Source of the DNA: Flavobacterium cupreum
GTDB lineage: Bacteria; Bacteroidota; Bacteroidia; Flavobacteriales; Flavobacteriaceae
Reading direction: 5' to 3'
NCBI RefSeq assembly: GCF_003996965.1
Contig: NZ_QWDM01000003.1
Span: 248,001-312,000 of the forward strand
Length of the DNA: 64,000 bases
The notes under the pieces are model-generated. The model made no database searches. It saw nothing but the letters and a program-made list of their open reading frames with translations, and had not been told where the DNA came from. Each line of letters opens with the position of its first letter. The stretch's first letter is position 1. Both the position numbers and the translations under genes were made by a program. Shown piece by piece: positions 6,610 to 15,798 of this stretch.

Positions 6610-8880
6610 TTAATTCTTAGTAAACGGAATTACCTGACCATTTCCTAAAATAATCATATCGAGACCCGTTTTAGCTTCGTTAAATTTAAATTTCAGACCA
6701 GCTCGTTTGGATTGAAAAGTATCTTTTTCGTTTGCAACCGGTTCAACAGAAAACTTAGGGAAATTTGTTATTTCTACATTCAGAACACTGTTTTTCTCTG
6801 TGATTTCAATTTTCAAAGGTGCTTTTGCTGTGGAATAAGTTCCAATATATCCGTCCAGAATAATATCTTTTTCCAGCAAACCTTTTCCTGCTGTCCAGAC
6901 ATTGTTACTTTCGTTATAATCCGGGAAAACATGGTCAGGATCCAGCGTTATACTTTCGATTTCTTCGGTAGAATTATGTTTGAATGACCAGTTATTATTA
7001 CGTTGCCAGATTTCAACCGGTAACTTAACTCTCGTTACTTTTCCGCTTTTTGTTTTCACATCCAAAACAATTGGCATTGGCATTTTGTCAAAATTTTCGA
7101 CTGTAATTACAGTTCCTTTCGCAGGATCATTTTTTACATATTTAACGGAATTAACACCCTGATCAAAACGCCAGTTGTTTACGAACCAGCTTCTCCAGAA
7201 CCAGCTTAGATCCTCACCGGCGACATTTTCAATTGTTCTGAAAAAGTCATCAGGAGTCGGATGTTTAAAAGCCCAGCGCTCTACATAAGTACGCAATGCT
7301 TTATCGAAACGTTCTTCTCCAAGAACTTGTTCTCTTAAAATCGTTAATCCGGCACTTGGCTTGAAATAACACAAAGTACCAATATTAGCTTCCTTCATAT
7401 TATCCGGAGAACTCATGATCGTTTCCAGTGTCGGACTCGTTAAGCCTTCTGCATCCTGATGTAAATCGGAAGCTTTTTGCTTGTATTCCCCGTTGTTAAA
7501 ATCAACAGAACTTACAGAGTTGATAAAGGTATTGAATCCTTCGTCCATCCAGGCAAATAAACGCTCATTTGATCCTACAATCATAGGAAACCAAATATGT
7601 CCGAACTCGTGATCTGTAACTCCCCACAAATCATCTCCTTTAGATTTCCATCCGCAGAAAACAATTCCGGGATATTCCATTCCTCCTTCATTTCCTGCTA
7701 CGTTTGTAGCGGCTGGATAAGGATATTCAAACCATCTTTTAGAATAATGTTCAATTGAAGATTTTACATATTCTGTTGAACGTCCATAAGCATCATTTCC
7801 GGCACTTTCTACAGGATAAGCTGATAATGCCAATGATTTTTTACCACTTGGCAAGTTTATTTTCGCTCCGTCTAAAATAAAAGCCGGAGAGGATGCCCAG
7901 GAGAAATCACGTGCATTTTTAATTTGATAGTGCCATGTTTTTTCAGCCGTTGCATTTGTATTTGCCGTGGCAGCAACTTCTTCAGCAGAACGGATTATAA
8001 CTGTTTTATCACTTTGTTCAGCTTCTTTGTAACGTTTCAATTGCTCTGCGGAAAGTACTGCAGCACCATTTAACAACGCTCCGGATGCTACTACATAATG
8101 ATTGGCAGGTGCTGTAATTTTTACATCAAAATCACCGTACTCCAGATAAAACTCAGAAGCTCCTAAATAAGGTGCGGTATTCCAGCCTCTCACGTCATCA
8201 TATACACACATACGCGGGTACCATTGTGCAATGGTAAATATTTTACCGTTTTTAGTTTCTAAAACCCCCATTCTGTCTGATCCTTCAAAGGGAGCAATGA
8301 ATGAATATTCTATTTTAATTTTTATAGCTCCTCCTTTTGAAGCCAGTTCTTTAGGAAGGAAAATTTGCATTCTGGTATCTGTAATGATATATTTTGCAAC
8401 AGTCTCCGTTTTATCCTTTCCTGTGGAAATTACTTTTACTGATTTAATTTTATTTCCACCGTCAAAAACCTGTCCCTGGGCACCATTACGGCTTCCTGTT
8501 AAAGGTACAACAGCGTTTCCTCTTGAATCTTCTTTGAATAAATTCTGGTCTAAATTCAGCCAAAGAAAAGACAGTTTATCAGGACTGTTATTCGTATAAG
8601 TAATCTCATCTGTACCTACAAGTTCATTTGTAGTACCGTTTAATTTTACCGTTAATTGATAGTCTGCCCTGTTCTGCCAGTACTCAACGCCCGGCTGACC
8701 GCTTGCAGAACGGGTTGGTGTACCATTTTTGGTATAAAAATGCGGAGCGAATGCATCATGGTAATTGTAATTATTAACTGGATTTGCTGCTGTTGTAGCT
8801 GGCGTTTGTTGCGCCCAAACAGAAGAAATCCCAACAAATAAAGCCATGGTCAATAAGGCTTTTGAGGAATGCTTTTTCAT
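6610..8880 (-). CDS. M1-family zinc metallopeptidase, secreted
   Basis: A 756-residue gluzincin aminopeptidase-like protein. The zinc motif HEFGH is at residues 424-428 and the third ligand E447 is 18 residues later (WMDEGFN). The upstream GGMEYPG corresponds to the GxMEN substrate loop of M1 enzymes, with Y in place of N. I chose the ATG at 8880, 28 codons inside the longest frame, because it begins a clean signal peptide ([20 protein letters not shown], cleavage near VWAQ); the sequence before it is hydrophobic but unlike coding sequence. The enzyme probably acts in the periplasm or at the cell surface on peptides. It is monocistronic with its own terminator. The exact substrate is unknown. 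Confidence 0.9.
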   Translation of the reverse strand: MKKHSSKALLTMALFVGISSVWAQQTPATTAANPVNNYNYHDAFAPHFYTKNGTPTRSASGQPGVEYWQNRADYQLTVKLNGTTNELVGTDEITYTNNSPDKLSFLWLNLDQNLFKEDSRGNAVVPLTGSRNGAQGQVFDGGNKIKSVKVISTGKDKTETVAKYIITDTRMQIFLPKELASKGGAIKIKIEYSFIAPFEGSDRMGVLETKNGKIFTIAQWYPRMCVYDDVRGWNTAPYLGASEFYLEYGDFDVKITAPANHYVVASGALLNGAAVLSAEQLKRYKEAEQSDKTVIIRSAEEVAATANTNATAEKTWHYQIKNARDFSWASSPAFILDGAKINLPSGKKSLALSAYPVESAGNDAYGRSTEYVKSSIEHYSKRWFEYPYPAATNVAGNEGGMEYPGIVFCGWKSKGDDLWGVTDHEFGHIWFPMIVGSNERLFAWMDEGFNTFINSVSSVDFNNGEYKQKASDLHQDAEGLTSPTLETIMSSPDNMKEANIGTLCYFKPSAGLTILREQVLGEERFDKALRTYVERWAFKHPTPDDFFRTIENVAGEDLSWFWRSWFVNNWRFDQGVNSVKYVKNDPAKGTVITVENFDKMPMPIVLDVKTKSGKVTRVKLPVEIWQRNNNWSFKHNSTEEIESITLDPDHVFPDYNESNNVWTAGKGLLEKDIILDGYIGTYSTAKAPLKIEITEKNSVLNVEITNFPKFSVEPVANEKDTFQSKRAGLKFKFNEAKTGLDMIILGNGQVIPFTKN

Positions 8881-9065
8881 ATTTTTTAGCTGTTTATGTA
8901 GCAAATTAATGAAAAAAAAAGCTATATACAGAGAAAAACCAAAGCTTATATTTAATTTTAGCAAAATTTTATCAAAAAAATAATTTCAGCCATTTTCCAA
9001 AAAAAATAAATTTTATAAAATATATTTACATTTAATTAAAACTAACTTATTTCAATTTTACTATT

Positions 9066-9920
9066 TTGAATACAACCATCTCAAATTCAAGTTTAAAAGC
9101 TTCGATAAAACAGGCCGGGGCAGAACTATTTTCGATAACAGACCATCAGAATAACGAATATATCTGGGAAGGCAATCCTGCTTTTTGGGCTAAACACTCT
9201 CCGGTGCTTTTTCCTATTGTAGGAACCTTAAAAAACAATACCTATACTATTAGTGGCAAAGAATATCAGCTGCCAAGACACGGTTTTGCGCGTGATATGG
9301 AATTTGAATTAATAGCTCAAACAGAGAACAGCGCTGTTTTTTCGTTACAATCAAACACCGAAACCCTTCAAAAATATCCTTTTGAATTTGAATTACAACT
9401 CATATATACTTTAGAAGAAAAAGAACTGACTATTGGTTATAAAGTAATCAATAAAGGGAATCATCCTCTTCCGTTCTCCATAGGGGCTCATCCTGCAATT
9501 GCTTTACCGGGTGCTTTTGAAAAATATTCGTTTAAGTTTGAAAAAGAGGAACTGTTAAAGTATAATCTTCTTGAAAATGATTTAATCTCCGACCGGACTG
9601 AGGTACTCGAAAAGACAGCTAATGTCGTTCATTTAAGGTATAAGCTATTCGAAAATGATGCTTTGGTATTTAAAACACTGGCATCTAATTCTATTACTAT
9701 TCTTGAAAACAATATCCCTTATGTTAAGGTTCATTTTAAAGATTTTCCAAGTTTAGGGATCTGGACCAAAGAACAGGCTCCGTTTGTCTGTATCGAACCC
9801 TGGTTTGGCTATTCTGATACAGCCGGAAACTCCGGTGATTTATTCCAAAAAGAAGGAATTGTGGTTTTAGAGGCAAATCAAACATTCGATTCGAAATTCA
9901 GTATCCAAATTTTACAATAA
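9066..9920 (+). CDS. LacX-like aldose 1-epimerase family protein
   Basis: A 284-residue galactose-mutarotase-fold protein of the LacX type. Visible family segments are the opening NSSLKASIKQAGAELFSI, WAKHSPVLFPIVG, LPRHGFARD and the SIGAHPAI loop carrying a conserved histidine. The frame opens with TTG at 9066; there is no in-frame ATG before residue 79, and the TTG gives the normal family N-terminus, so a TTG start is accepted. The stop is 5 bp before the next gene's ATG, suggesting a two-gene operon. The sugar substrate is not known for most LacX-like proteins. Confidence 0.88.
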   Translation: MNTTISNSSLKASIKQAGAELFSITDHQNNEYIWEGNPAFWAKHSPVLFPIVGTLKNNTYTISGKEYQLPRHGFARDMEFELIAQTENSAVFSLQSNTETLQKYPFEFELQLIYTLEEKELTIGYKVINKGNHPLPFSIGAHPAIALPGAFEKYSFKFEKEELLKYNLLENDLISDRTEVLEKTANVVHLRYKLFENDALVFKTLASNSITILENNIPYVKVHFKDFPSLGIWTKEQAPFVCIEPWFGYSDTAGNSGDLFQKEGIVVLEANQTFDSKFSIQILQ

Positions 9921-9925
9921 AAAAC

Positions 9926-10474
9926 ATGTTAGAATTTAATTTTACACCATTTCCAATCATAGAGACGGAACGTTTACTTTTAAAAAGAATTACTAATGAT
10001 GATGTAGACGAAGTTTTCGAATTACGTTCGAATCCCGAAACAATGAAATATATCCCGAGACCTTTAGTAAAATCTACTGAAGATGCGCTTGAACATATTG
10101 CAATGATTGAAGAAAAAATTGTGACGAATGTTGGAATAAACTGGGGAATTACATTAAAAGATAACCCGAAATTGCTTGGAATAATTGGCTTCTACAGAAT
10201 GCAGCCTGAAAATTACCGCGCTGAAATCGGTTATATGCTATCACCTGAATTTCATGGAAAAGGAATCATTCCCGAAGCTGTAAACAGATTAATCCGTTAC
10301 GGCTTTGATGATTTAAAGCTACATTCTATTGAAGCTGTTATTGATCCTGAGAATTTTGCTTCAGAAAAGGTTTTGCAAAAATGTGGTTTTGTTAAAGAAG
10401 CGCATCTGAAAGAAGCAGAGTTTTACCAAGGCGTATTTCTGGACAAAGTAATTTATTCATTACTAGACAAATAA
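9926..10474 (+). CDS. GNAT N-acetyltransferase, RimJ/RimL type
   Basis: A 182-residue acetyltransferase with the RimJ-like opening (IETERLLLKRIT) and the acetyl-CoA loop FHGKGIIPEAVNRLI, followed by HSIEAVIDPENFASEKVLQKCGF, the classic C-terminal segment of this group. Such enzymes acetylate protein N-termini or small amines; no substrate can be inferred here. It is 5 bp downstream of the LacX-like gene and probably cotranscribed. Confidence 0.88.
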   Translation: MLEFNFTPFPIIETERLLLKRITNDDVDEVFELRSNPETMKYIPRPLVKSTEDALEHIAMIEEKIVTNVGINWGITLKDNPKLLGIIGFYRMQPENYRAEIGYMLSPEFHGKGIIPEAVNRLIRYGFDDLKLHSIEAVIDPENFASEKVLQKCGFVKEAHLKEAEFYQGVFLDKVIYSLLDK

Positions 10475-10550
10475 CTTATTGTAAAAAATATCCAGTGAAT
10501 AAAACCTGTTAAAATTATTTTTTACACAACAGTCTGCTATGGTATTGCGT

Positions 10551-10558
10551 TATATTTG
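10551..10558 (+). promoter_or_regulatory. -7 promoter box (TATATTTG) before the DUF3575-like gene
   Basis: TATATTTG matches TAnnTTTG exactly and lies 49 bp before the ATG at 10608. A TTG at the 19-nt position is not present, so only the -7 element is supported. Confidence 0.45.
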
Positions 10559-10607
10559 CACGCGAAATAAGCAATTGAAGCTTATTTTACTCCTGAAAAA
10601 TCAATTT

Positions 10608-11165
10608 ATGAAAAAAGCCTTAATTCTGTTTGTTCTTTTCTTATCAATTCAGTCGCAAAGTCAGACGTATTTAAAATTTAATGCTGCTACGGCTGTCGTT
10701 CTGATACCAAATATAGGTATTGAAACCAGTATTGGCGAAAAGACGACCTTTAGTGTTGATGTTATGGCTTCTTTTTGGGATTCCTTTGACGGGCATAACC
10801 CAATGAAATTTTATACCCTGACTCCTGAAGTTCGTTATCATTTTAAAGAAAAATACAATGGATTCTATGTGGGTGGACATATAGGACCGGACATTTATGA
10901 ACTTCAAAAATGGAATTATTTTGAAACCAATAAATACGAACACGGTTTTGGATACCGAATGGGAGTTACGGTTGGATACAACATCAAACTGAATGATAAA
11001 TTCCTACTGGATATTTTTGCCGGAGGCGGATGGCATCAGGGATTTTATCACGGATACTACAATGACGGAACTCCTGGCAGATATGAAAAAGCTCAAAACT
11101 GGAACAAAAGTGGTGAATGGCTTCCTTACCGCGGAGGCGTGATGCTTTCTTACAAGTTAAATTAA
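10608..11165 (+). CDS. DUF3575-like outer-membrane beta-barrel protein
   Basis: A 185-residue protein with a signal peptide (MKKALILFVLFLSIQSQSQ). The rest is alternating aromatic and polar strands (FYTLTPEVRYHF, GFYVGGHIGPDIY, GYRMGVTVGYNI, LDIFAGGGW) ending in YKLN, the pattern of a small outer-membrane barrel and of the DUF3575 family. The start at 10608 was preferred over an upstream ATG because it starts the signal peptide and follows a promoter box. The 3' end overlaps the convergent VF530 gene by 4 bp. Function unknown. Confidence 0.8.
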   Translation: MKKALILFVLFLSIQSQSQTYLKFNAATAVVLIPNIGIETSIGEKTTFSVDVMASFWDSFDGHNPMKFYTLTPEVRYHFKEKYNGFYVGGHIGPDIYELQKWNYFETNKYEHGFGYRMGVTVGYNIKLNDKFLLDIFAGGGWHQGFYHGYYNDGTPGRYEKAQNWNKSGEWLPYRGGVMLSYKLN

Positions 11166-11389
11166 TTCCTGAACTTCGGGATTGATTTTATATATAAATC
11201 TTCTACTTTTTTTCGTGCCCAATCTGTTTTTCTTAAAAAAGTAAGACTCGATTTGACACTCGGATTTGAAGTAAAACATTTTACAGGAATCAATTCTGCC
11301 AGAGTATCAAAACCATAGTGATCTGCTAATTTTTCGACTATAGTTTTTAGTGTAATTCCATGCAAAGGATCTTTAGAATGATTTTCCAT
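11162..11389 (-). CDS. VF530-family (DUF2132) small DNA-binding-like protein
   Basis: A 75-residue cytoplasmic protein. DPLHGITLKTIVEKLADHYG and FTSNPSVKSSLTFLRKTDWARKKVEDLY are the signature of the VF530 family, small helical proteins with a proposed nucleic-acid-binding fold. It lies tail to tail with the barrel protein gene and is separated from the next leftward gene by a terminator, so it is probably transcribed alone. Confidence 0.85.
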   Translation of the reverse strand: MENHSKDPLHGITLKTIVEKLADHYGFDTLAELIPVKCFTSNPSVKSSLTFLRKTDWARKKVEDLYIKSIPKFRN

Positions 11390-11410
11390 CTTATATTTTT
11401 AAATAATACT

Positions 11411-11449
11411 AAAAAGACCGTACTCTAAAAAAGCACGGTCTTTCTTTTT
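11411..11449. terminator. Hairpin terminator after the beta-barrel gene at 11492
   Basis: AAAGACCGT (11413-11421) pairs with ACGGTCTTT (11435-11443), 13-nt loop. T runs occur on both outgoing sides, best on the plus strand. It lies 49 bp downstream of the leftward beta-barrel gene, which it most likely terminates. Confidence 0.8.
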
Positions 11450-11491
11450 TTACAAAATTAGCAAATTGGAACCAATATCATCCCTTAACAA

Positions 11492-12130
11492 TTAGAATAT
11501 AAATTTAAATCCAAAAGAAAGTGGCGATGTAAGGTTAGGGCTGCTTCCGCCCAAAGCGCTATTATAAAACGGATCAACACTGGCAACGTGCGCTAATCCA
11601 AAATTGGTTACTGTGGTTTTCTCTCCTGTTTTTGGATCCAGGGTTGTTGAAGTGAAATTAGCCAGGTCATAAGAGAATTCCACAGAGAAATTTTTAGTTA
11701 CGAAATAATCGAATCCTCCGGATAATGCTAACCCGAATTGTGTAACCTTTAAGTCGCTTTGTTTTTCTTTTCCTGTGATAACCGGTGCTGCCAGCTGACC
11801 GAAGAAATACAGTGAACCTGCAACATTCCAATATTTTCTTGCCAATGGTTCAATAACTATCAAATCAGTTTTTGCAGCAGTTCCTTTGTCCGAATCTGCT
11901 TTTATGTTAATATAACCGAAACCAGCTCCTACAGCAACAGAAGGGGTAACAAATGTCCCCACAATTGGCAGTACCGATAAATTGGTATTTTTTACATCTG
12001 CTGTTTTTGTTTGCTGGTAACCAAATTGAGAGGTGGCAAACCACGCTCCTTTTAATCCCTGATTTACTTCCTGTGCTTTTGCTGTCAAACCAATTAACGC
12101 GATACTAATCAGTGCTACAATTTTTTTCAT
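11492..12130 (-). CDS. Outer-membrane beta-barrel protein
   Basis: A 212-residue protein with a signal peptide (MKKIVALISIALIGLTAKAQ) and a porin-like series of strands: FATSQFGYQQT, VGAGFGYINI, SLYFFGQLAAPV, FGLALSGGFDYFV and FSVEFSYDLANF, with a terminal SFGFKFIF ending in the aromatic residue typical of BAM substrates. It resembles the outer-membrane beta-barrel domain (OMP_b-brl) families; no specific function can be assigned. It is transcribed alone, with a hairpin terminator downstream. Confidence 0.82.
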   Translation of the reverse strand: MKKIVALISIALIGLTAKAQEVNQGLKGAWFATSQFGYQQTKTADVKNTNLSVLPIVGTFVTPSVAVGAGFGYINIKADSDKGTAAKTDLIVIEPLARKYWNVAGSLYFFGQLAAPVITGKEKQSDLKVTQFGLALSGGFDYFVTKNFSVEFSYDLANFTSTTLDPKTGEKTTVTNFGLAHVASVDPFYNSALGGSSPNLTSPLSFGFKFIF

Positions 12131-12255
12131 GATAAAGTTTATTTTAAATTACAGAACAAACTTAATCGTAAGGTTTTTCTCGGAAACTGATTAAAGTCAT
12201 AGATTAAAAAAAATTTAATTATCTTTAATTTCCTCAAAGTTTTTCATTTTTATTT

Positions 12256-12263
12256 TACCTTTG
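12256..12263 (+). promoter_or_regulatory. -7 promoter box (TACCTTTG) 5 nt before the smpB ATG
   Basis: TACCTTTG fits TAnnTTTG and ends only 5 nt upstream of the smpB start codon. If used, the transcript would start at or very near the ATG, so the message may be leaderless. No TTG lies at the expected upstream distance. Confidence 0.5.
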
Positions 12264-12268
12264 CATCT

Positions 12269-12724
12269 ATGTTAAAATCAGTCAATATACTTAATAAAAG
12301 GGCGCGTTTCGATTACGAGATAATCGATACCTATACTGCCGGAATTGTTTTATCCGGAACCGAAATCAAATCTATCCGTCTGGGAAAAGCAAATATTACC
12401 GAAAGTTTTTGTGAATTCAGTGGCATAGAACTTTTTGCTATCAATACCTACATAGAAGAATATACGTTTGGAAATCAGTTCAACCATAAATCCAGAAGCG
12501 AGAGAAAATTACTTTTAAACAAAAAAGAATTAAAAACACTTCATAAAAATGTTCAGGCAAAAGGATTGACGATTGTTCCTTTGAAATTATTCACTAACGA
12601 AAAAGGACTGGCCAAACTGCAAATCGGCCTTTGCAAAGGGAAGAAAAACTACGACAAACGCGAATCCCTTAAAGAACAGGATACTAAACGTGACCTGGAC
12701 CGAATTAAGAAAGCTTATAATTAA
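12269..12724 (+). CDS. smpB: SsrA-binding protein
   Basis: SmpB binds tmRNA and delivers it to stalled ribosomes for trans-translation. At 151 residues it has the family's usual size. Signature segments are [29 protein letters not shown] at the N-terminus and the basic C-terminal tail [22 protein letters not shown], which enters the ribosomal mRNA channel. The tmRNA gene itself is not in this window. A nested hairpin follows the stop codon. Confidence 0.97.
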   Translation: MLKSVNILNKRARFDYEIIDTYTAGIVLSGTEIKSIRLGKANITESFCEFSGIELFAINTYIEEYTFGNQFNHKSRSERKLLLNKKELKTLHKNVQAKGLTIVPLKLFTNEKGLAKLQIGLCKGKKNYDKRESLKEQDTKRDLDRIKKAYN

Positions 12725-12783
12725 GACATTATCTTTCTTTCTAAACTAAAATTAATTAGTTTAAAAAAAATAATGTCTTTTTG
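12723..12783 (+). terminator. Nested hairpin terminator after smpB
   Basis: AAGACATTAT (12723-12732) pairs with ATAATGTCTT (12770-12779) and is followed by T residues. Inside the loop a second inverted repeat, AAACTAA and TTAGTTT, can form its own stem, giving a cruciform-like element. Confidence 0.6.
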
Positions 12784-12814
12784 ATGTTATTTTTTTTTAT
12801 CGAATAAAAATGAC

Positions 12815-12822
12815 TAAATTTG
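12815..12822 (+). promoter_or_regulatory. -7 promoter box (TAAATTTG) before the Fic gene
   Basis: TAAATTTG is a full TAnnTTTG match 27 bp before the ATG at 12850. The -33 region is T-rich without a clean TTG. Confidence 0.45.
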
Positions 12823-12849
12823 TCAAGACAATTACAAACATGATAAAAG

Positions 12850-13899
12850 ATGAAAACACTTCTTAAAAATGCAAGAGAGCAAAAAGGCTTAAAAACTCGT
12901 GAAGTGGCACAAATTCTTGGCATTGATCAGGCTTTAATAAGCAAATTTGAATCAGGGACAAGAAAACCAACAAAAGATCAGATTTCAAAATTATCCAAAT
13001 TATTAGAAATCGATTATGAAACTTTGATGATCGCCTGGCTGAAGGAAAAGATTCTTTATGAAATTGGCGATGATGAGTTTGCCTTAAAAGCTTTAATGGT
13101 AGCCGAGCAGGAAATTAAATACAATAGAACGGTTTCAAAATTAAAAATCTCTGCCACTTTGGAAAATCTTTTAAAAGAGATAGATCTTTTAAAAGCAAAA
13201 CTAGATAATTATCGTCAATTTGACAGTTACAGAATTACTCAGGCTCTTGAATTAGAGTATACATTTGAAAGCAATCGAATTGAAGGAAATACGATGACTT
13301 TGCGTGAAACTGATATGGTCATCAACGAAGGTTTAACTATTTCCGGCAAAAGCATGCGGGAACACCTGGAAGCGATTAATCATCAGGAAGCCATTGGGTT
13401 TATTAAGGATTTGATGCAGAGAAACGTTACCTTAAACGAACGTGATCTTTTGTCCATTCATAATTTAATTCTTCGTGGTATCATCCCGGAAGACGCTGGT
13501 CGTTACAGAAAGGTTCAGGTTATGATAAAAGGGAGCTCCCATATGCCGCCGCAACCCTATATGGTCAGCAAAGCAATGGAAGATTATTTTATTTGGTATG
13601 AAATCAATAAAAACAAATTGCATCCTGTTATTCTGGCAGCTGAAATGCATGAACGTCTTGTTACTATTCATCCTTTCATCGATGGAAATGGGCGGACTTC
13701 CCGTTTGGTTATGAATTTAATTTTATTGCAAAAAGGTTATATCATTGCCAATATAAAAGGCGATTATGATAGCCGAATGCAATATTATCAAAGTTTAGAA
13801 ACGGCTCAAACCAAAAACAATAAAGAAGATTTTTTACTTTTTATTGCTCAGATAGAAAAAGAAAACTTAGAGAGATATATTGGTATCATTGCTCAATAA
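12850..13899 (+). CDS. HTH-XRE/Fic fusion protein, predicted self-inhibited AMP-transferase
   Basis: A 349-residue protein with an N-terminal XRE-type helix-turn-helix (residues 1-60; VAQILGIDQALISKFESGTRKPT). The Fic domain has its active motif HPFIDGNGRTSR at about residue 274. An inhibitory motif, SNRIEGN, lies at about 141-147, matching (S/T)xxxE(G/N) of class II Fic proteins in which inhibitor and enzyme are on one chain. Fic enzymes usually AMPylate hydroxyl groups of target proteins. The DNA-binding domain suggests autoregulation or a transcription-linked target. There is no separate antitoxin gene next to it. It is bounded by terminators on both sides, so it is a stand-alone unit. Confidence 0.92.
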   Translation: MKTLLKNAREQKGLKTREVAQILGIDQALISKFESGTRKPTKDQISKLSKLLEIDYETLMIAWLKEKILYEIGDDEFALKALMVAEQEIKYNRTVSKLKISATLENLLKEIDLLKAKLDNYRQFDSYRITQALELEYTFESNRIEGNTMTLRETDMVINEGLTISGKSMREHLEAINHQEAIGFIKDLMQRNVTLNERDLLSIHNLILRGIIPEDAGRYRKVQVMIKGSSHMPPQPYMVSKAMEDYFIWYEINKNKLHPVILAAEMHERLVTIHPFIDGNGRTSRLVMNLILLQKGYIIANIKGDYDSRMQYYQSLETAQTKNNKEDFLLFIAQIEKENLERYIGIIAQ

Positions 13900-13907
13900 A
13901 ACAAAAA

Positions 13908-13946
13908 AACACTAATTTACATCATGTAGATTAGTGTTTTTTTTTT
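13908..13946. terminator. Bidirectional terminator between fic and pcm
   Basis: A 15-bp inverted repeat with one T-G pair (13908-13922 with 13924-13938) is flanked by A-run and T-run on opposite sides, so it can stop both convergent genes. Confidence 0.85.
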
Positions 13947-13957
13947 GTTTATAGAAT

Positions 13958-14599
13958 CTAATTTTTATCTTCGAGTAAAGGAACAAACCGAAATTCTCCA
14001 AACTCATGTTTTTCAAACTGAGTTTCATTTTTGCGTATTAGCAAAGTCATAATCTGAACGTCCTCCCCTAGCGGAATCACAAGTCTTCCTCCTATTTTCA
14101 ACTGTGCCATAAGGGGCTGCGGGATAAAAGGAGCCCCTGCCGTAACAATAATACTGTCAAAAGGAGCATGATTCGGTAATCCTTTATATCCATCTCCAAA
14201 AGAAAGATGTTTTGGACGAATGTTTAATTTCGGGAATAAATTTGAAGTCGCTTTAAACAATTCATTCTGCCTTTCAACACTGTAAACTTTGGCTCCAAGC
14301 ATAAACAAAACTGCCGTCTGATACCCGGAACCGGTGCCAATTTCAAGAATTTTATGGTCTTTTTTAACTTCTAACAACTGTGATTGAAAAGCTACCGTAT
14401 AAGGTTGCGAAATAGTTTGTCCGGCCCCGATAGGAAATGCCTTATCCTGATAAGCATAGTCTTCAAAACTGGAGTTAAGAAAAAGGTGTCTCGGGATTTT
14501 TTTTATCGCATCCAGAACGGCTCTGTCAGTAATTCCTTTTTGTTCTAAAGTGCTTACTAATTGATTACGAAGTCCTTGATGTTTGGCAGTATCTTTCAA
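13958..14599 (-). CDS. pcm: Protein-L-isoaspartate O-methyltransferase
   Basis: Pcm uses S-adenosylmethionine to methylate L-isoaspartyl residues and starts repair of aged proteins. The 213-residue protein shows AYQDKAFPIGAGQTISQPY, the family signature, then the SAM-binding loop LEIGTGSGYQTAVL and FDSIIVTAGAPFIPQPL. Length matches bacterial PCMs. It is cytoplasmic as predicted (no signal peptide) and transcribed alone toward the fic gene. Confidence 0.95.
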   Translation of the reverse strand: MKDTAKHQGLRNQLVSTLEQKGITDRAVLDAIKKIPRHLFLNSSFEDYAYQDKAFPIGAGQTISQPYTVAFQSQLLEVKKDHKILEIGTGSGYQTAVLFMLGAKVYSVERQNELFKATSNLFPKLNIRPKHLSFGDGYKGLPNHAPFDSIIVTAGAPFIPQPLMAQLKIGGRLVIPLGEDVQIMTLLIRKNETQFEKHEFGEFRFVPLLEDKN

Positions 14600-14718
14600 A
14601 ATTGATTTATTTTATTTTGGTAAAATTAATAAACTTAATAGTAAATCAAATATTGATTTTTAATTATTAAATCGCTAAATCTTTAATGCATTAACTTTTA
14701 CTTTCAACAAATAAATTA

Positions 14719-14726
14719 TATTTTTG
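14719..14726 (+). promoter_or_regulatory. -7 promoter box (TATTTTTG) before the oxidoreductase gene
   Basis: TATTTTTG matches TAnnTTTG and ends 16 bp before the ATG at 14743. No clear -33 TTG is present. Confidence 0.4.
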
Positions 14727-14742
14727 TTTAAAATACATTATC

Positions 14743-15708
14743 ATGTTAAAAGTGGGAGTTTTAGGTGCTGGTCATCTTGGTAAAATACATTTACGTTTAT
14801 TACAACAATCTGACAAATATGAATTAGTTGGATTTTACGACGAAAATCAGGAAAATGCCGAAAGAATTTCAAAAGAATTTGGCTATAAAAACTTCAGCAC
14901 TATCGCAAAATTAATTCACGCTGTTGATGTAATCGATATTGTAACGCCTACGCTTTCACATTATAAATGTGCAAAGGTGGCGATCAAATCCGGAAAACAT
15001 ATTTTTATAGAAAAACCTATTGCCAATACGGTTGATGAAGCCGAAGAAATTATTGCTTTAGCCAAAGAATACAATGTAAAAGGCCAGGTAGGTCATGTCG
15101 AGCGTTTTAATCCCGCTTTTATTGCGACCAAAAATATGATCGAAAACCCGATGTTTATAGAAACACATCGTCTGGCTGAATTTAATCCGCGTGGTACTGA
15201 TGTTCCTGTAGTTTTAGATTTGATGATTCACGATATCGACGCGATCTTAAGTGTTGTAAATTCAAAAGTCAAAAACATTAATGCGAGCGGTGTTTCTGTA
15301 ATTAGTGAAACCCCGGATATTGCGAATGCCAGAATTGAATTCGAAAATGGATGCGTAGCCAATTTGACGGCAAGCAGAATTTCGATGAAAAACATGCGTA
15401 AAACCCGGTTCTTCCAAAGAGATGCCTACATTTCCGTTGATTTCTTAGAGAAAAAATGTGAAGTAGTCCGCATGAAAGATGCTCCTGAAGTTCCGGGAGA
15501 TTTTGATATGATCCTGCAAAATGCCGAAGGCGTTAAAAAACAAATCTATTTCACCAATCCTGATGTAGAACAAAACAATGCTATTTTAGATGAATTGGAA
15601 TCATTTGCACACGCAATTAGTACTGATACTACACCAGTTGTAACACTGGAACAGGCTACTGACGCTTTACGTGTAGCTTATCAGATTATTGATTGTTTCG
15701 AAAAATAA
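14743..15708 (+). CDS. Gfo/Idh/MocA-family NAD(P)-dependent oxidoreductase
   Basis: A 321-residue oxidoreductase. The N-terminal Rossmann domain starts with GVLGAGHLGKIHLRLL, followed by the family's EKP motif (HIFIEKPIANTVDEAEEI) and a C-terminal alpha/beta domain with DLMIHDIDAI, which carries the usual D-x-x-x-H-type catalytic residues. Substrates in this family are mostly sugars or cyclitols; the gene has no sugar-pathway neighbours to narrow it. A strong hairpin separates it from the following gene. Confidence 0.9.
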   Translation: MLKVGVLGAGHLGKIHLRLLQQSDKYELVGFYDENQENAERISKEFGYKNFSTIAKLIHAVDVIDIVTPTLSHYKCAKVAIKSGKHIFIEKPIANTVDEAEEIIALAKEYNVKGQVGHVERFNPAFIATKNMIENPMFIETHRLAEFNPRGTDVPVVLDLMIHDIDAILSVVNSKVKNINASGVSVISETPDIANARIEFENGCVANLTASRISMKNMRKTRFFQRDAYISVDFLEKKCEVVRMKDAPEVPGDFDMILQNAEGVKKQIYFTNPDVEQNNAILDELESFAHAISTDTTPVVTLEQATDALRVAYQIIDCFEK

Positions 15709-15730
15709 CACAAAATATAACTCTTATTTT

Positions 15731-15771
15731 TTAAGGTTTAAAGTTGGCCCAAAACCCGCTTTAAACCTTAA
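15731..15771 (+). terminator. Hairpin terminator after the oxidoreductase gene
   Basis: A perfect 13-bp stem, TTAAGGTTTAAAG (15731-15743) with CTTTAAACCTTAA (15759-15771), has a 15-nt C/A-rich loop. The T-run after it is short, so it may be a partial terminator. Confidence 0.65.
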
Positions 15772-15798
15772 CTTTTAAAATTTAAATACCAAAATTAA

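Noticed and set aside
8881..8964. Extended N-terminus of the M1 peptidase
   Set aside because: The added 28 residues precede a normal signal peptide; the internal ATG at 8880 fits better.
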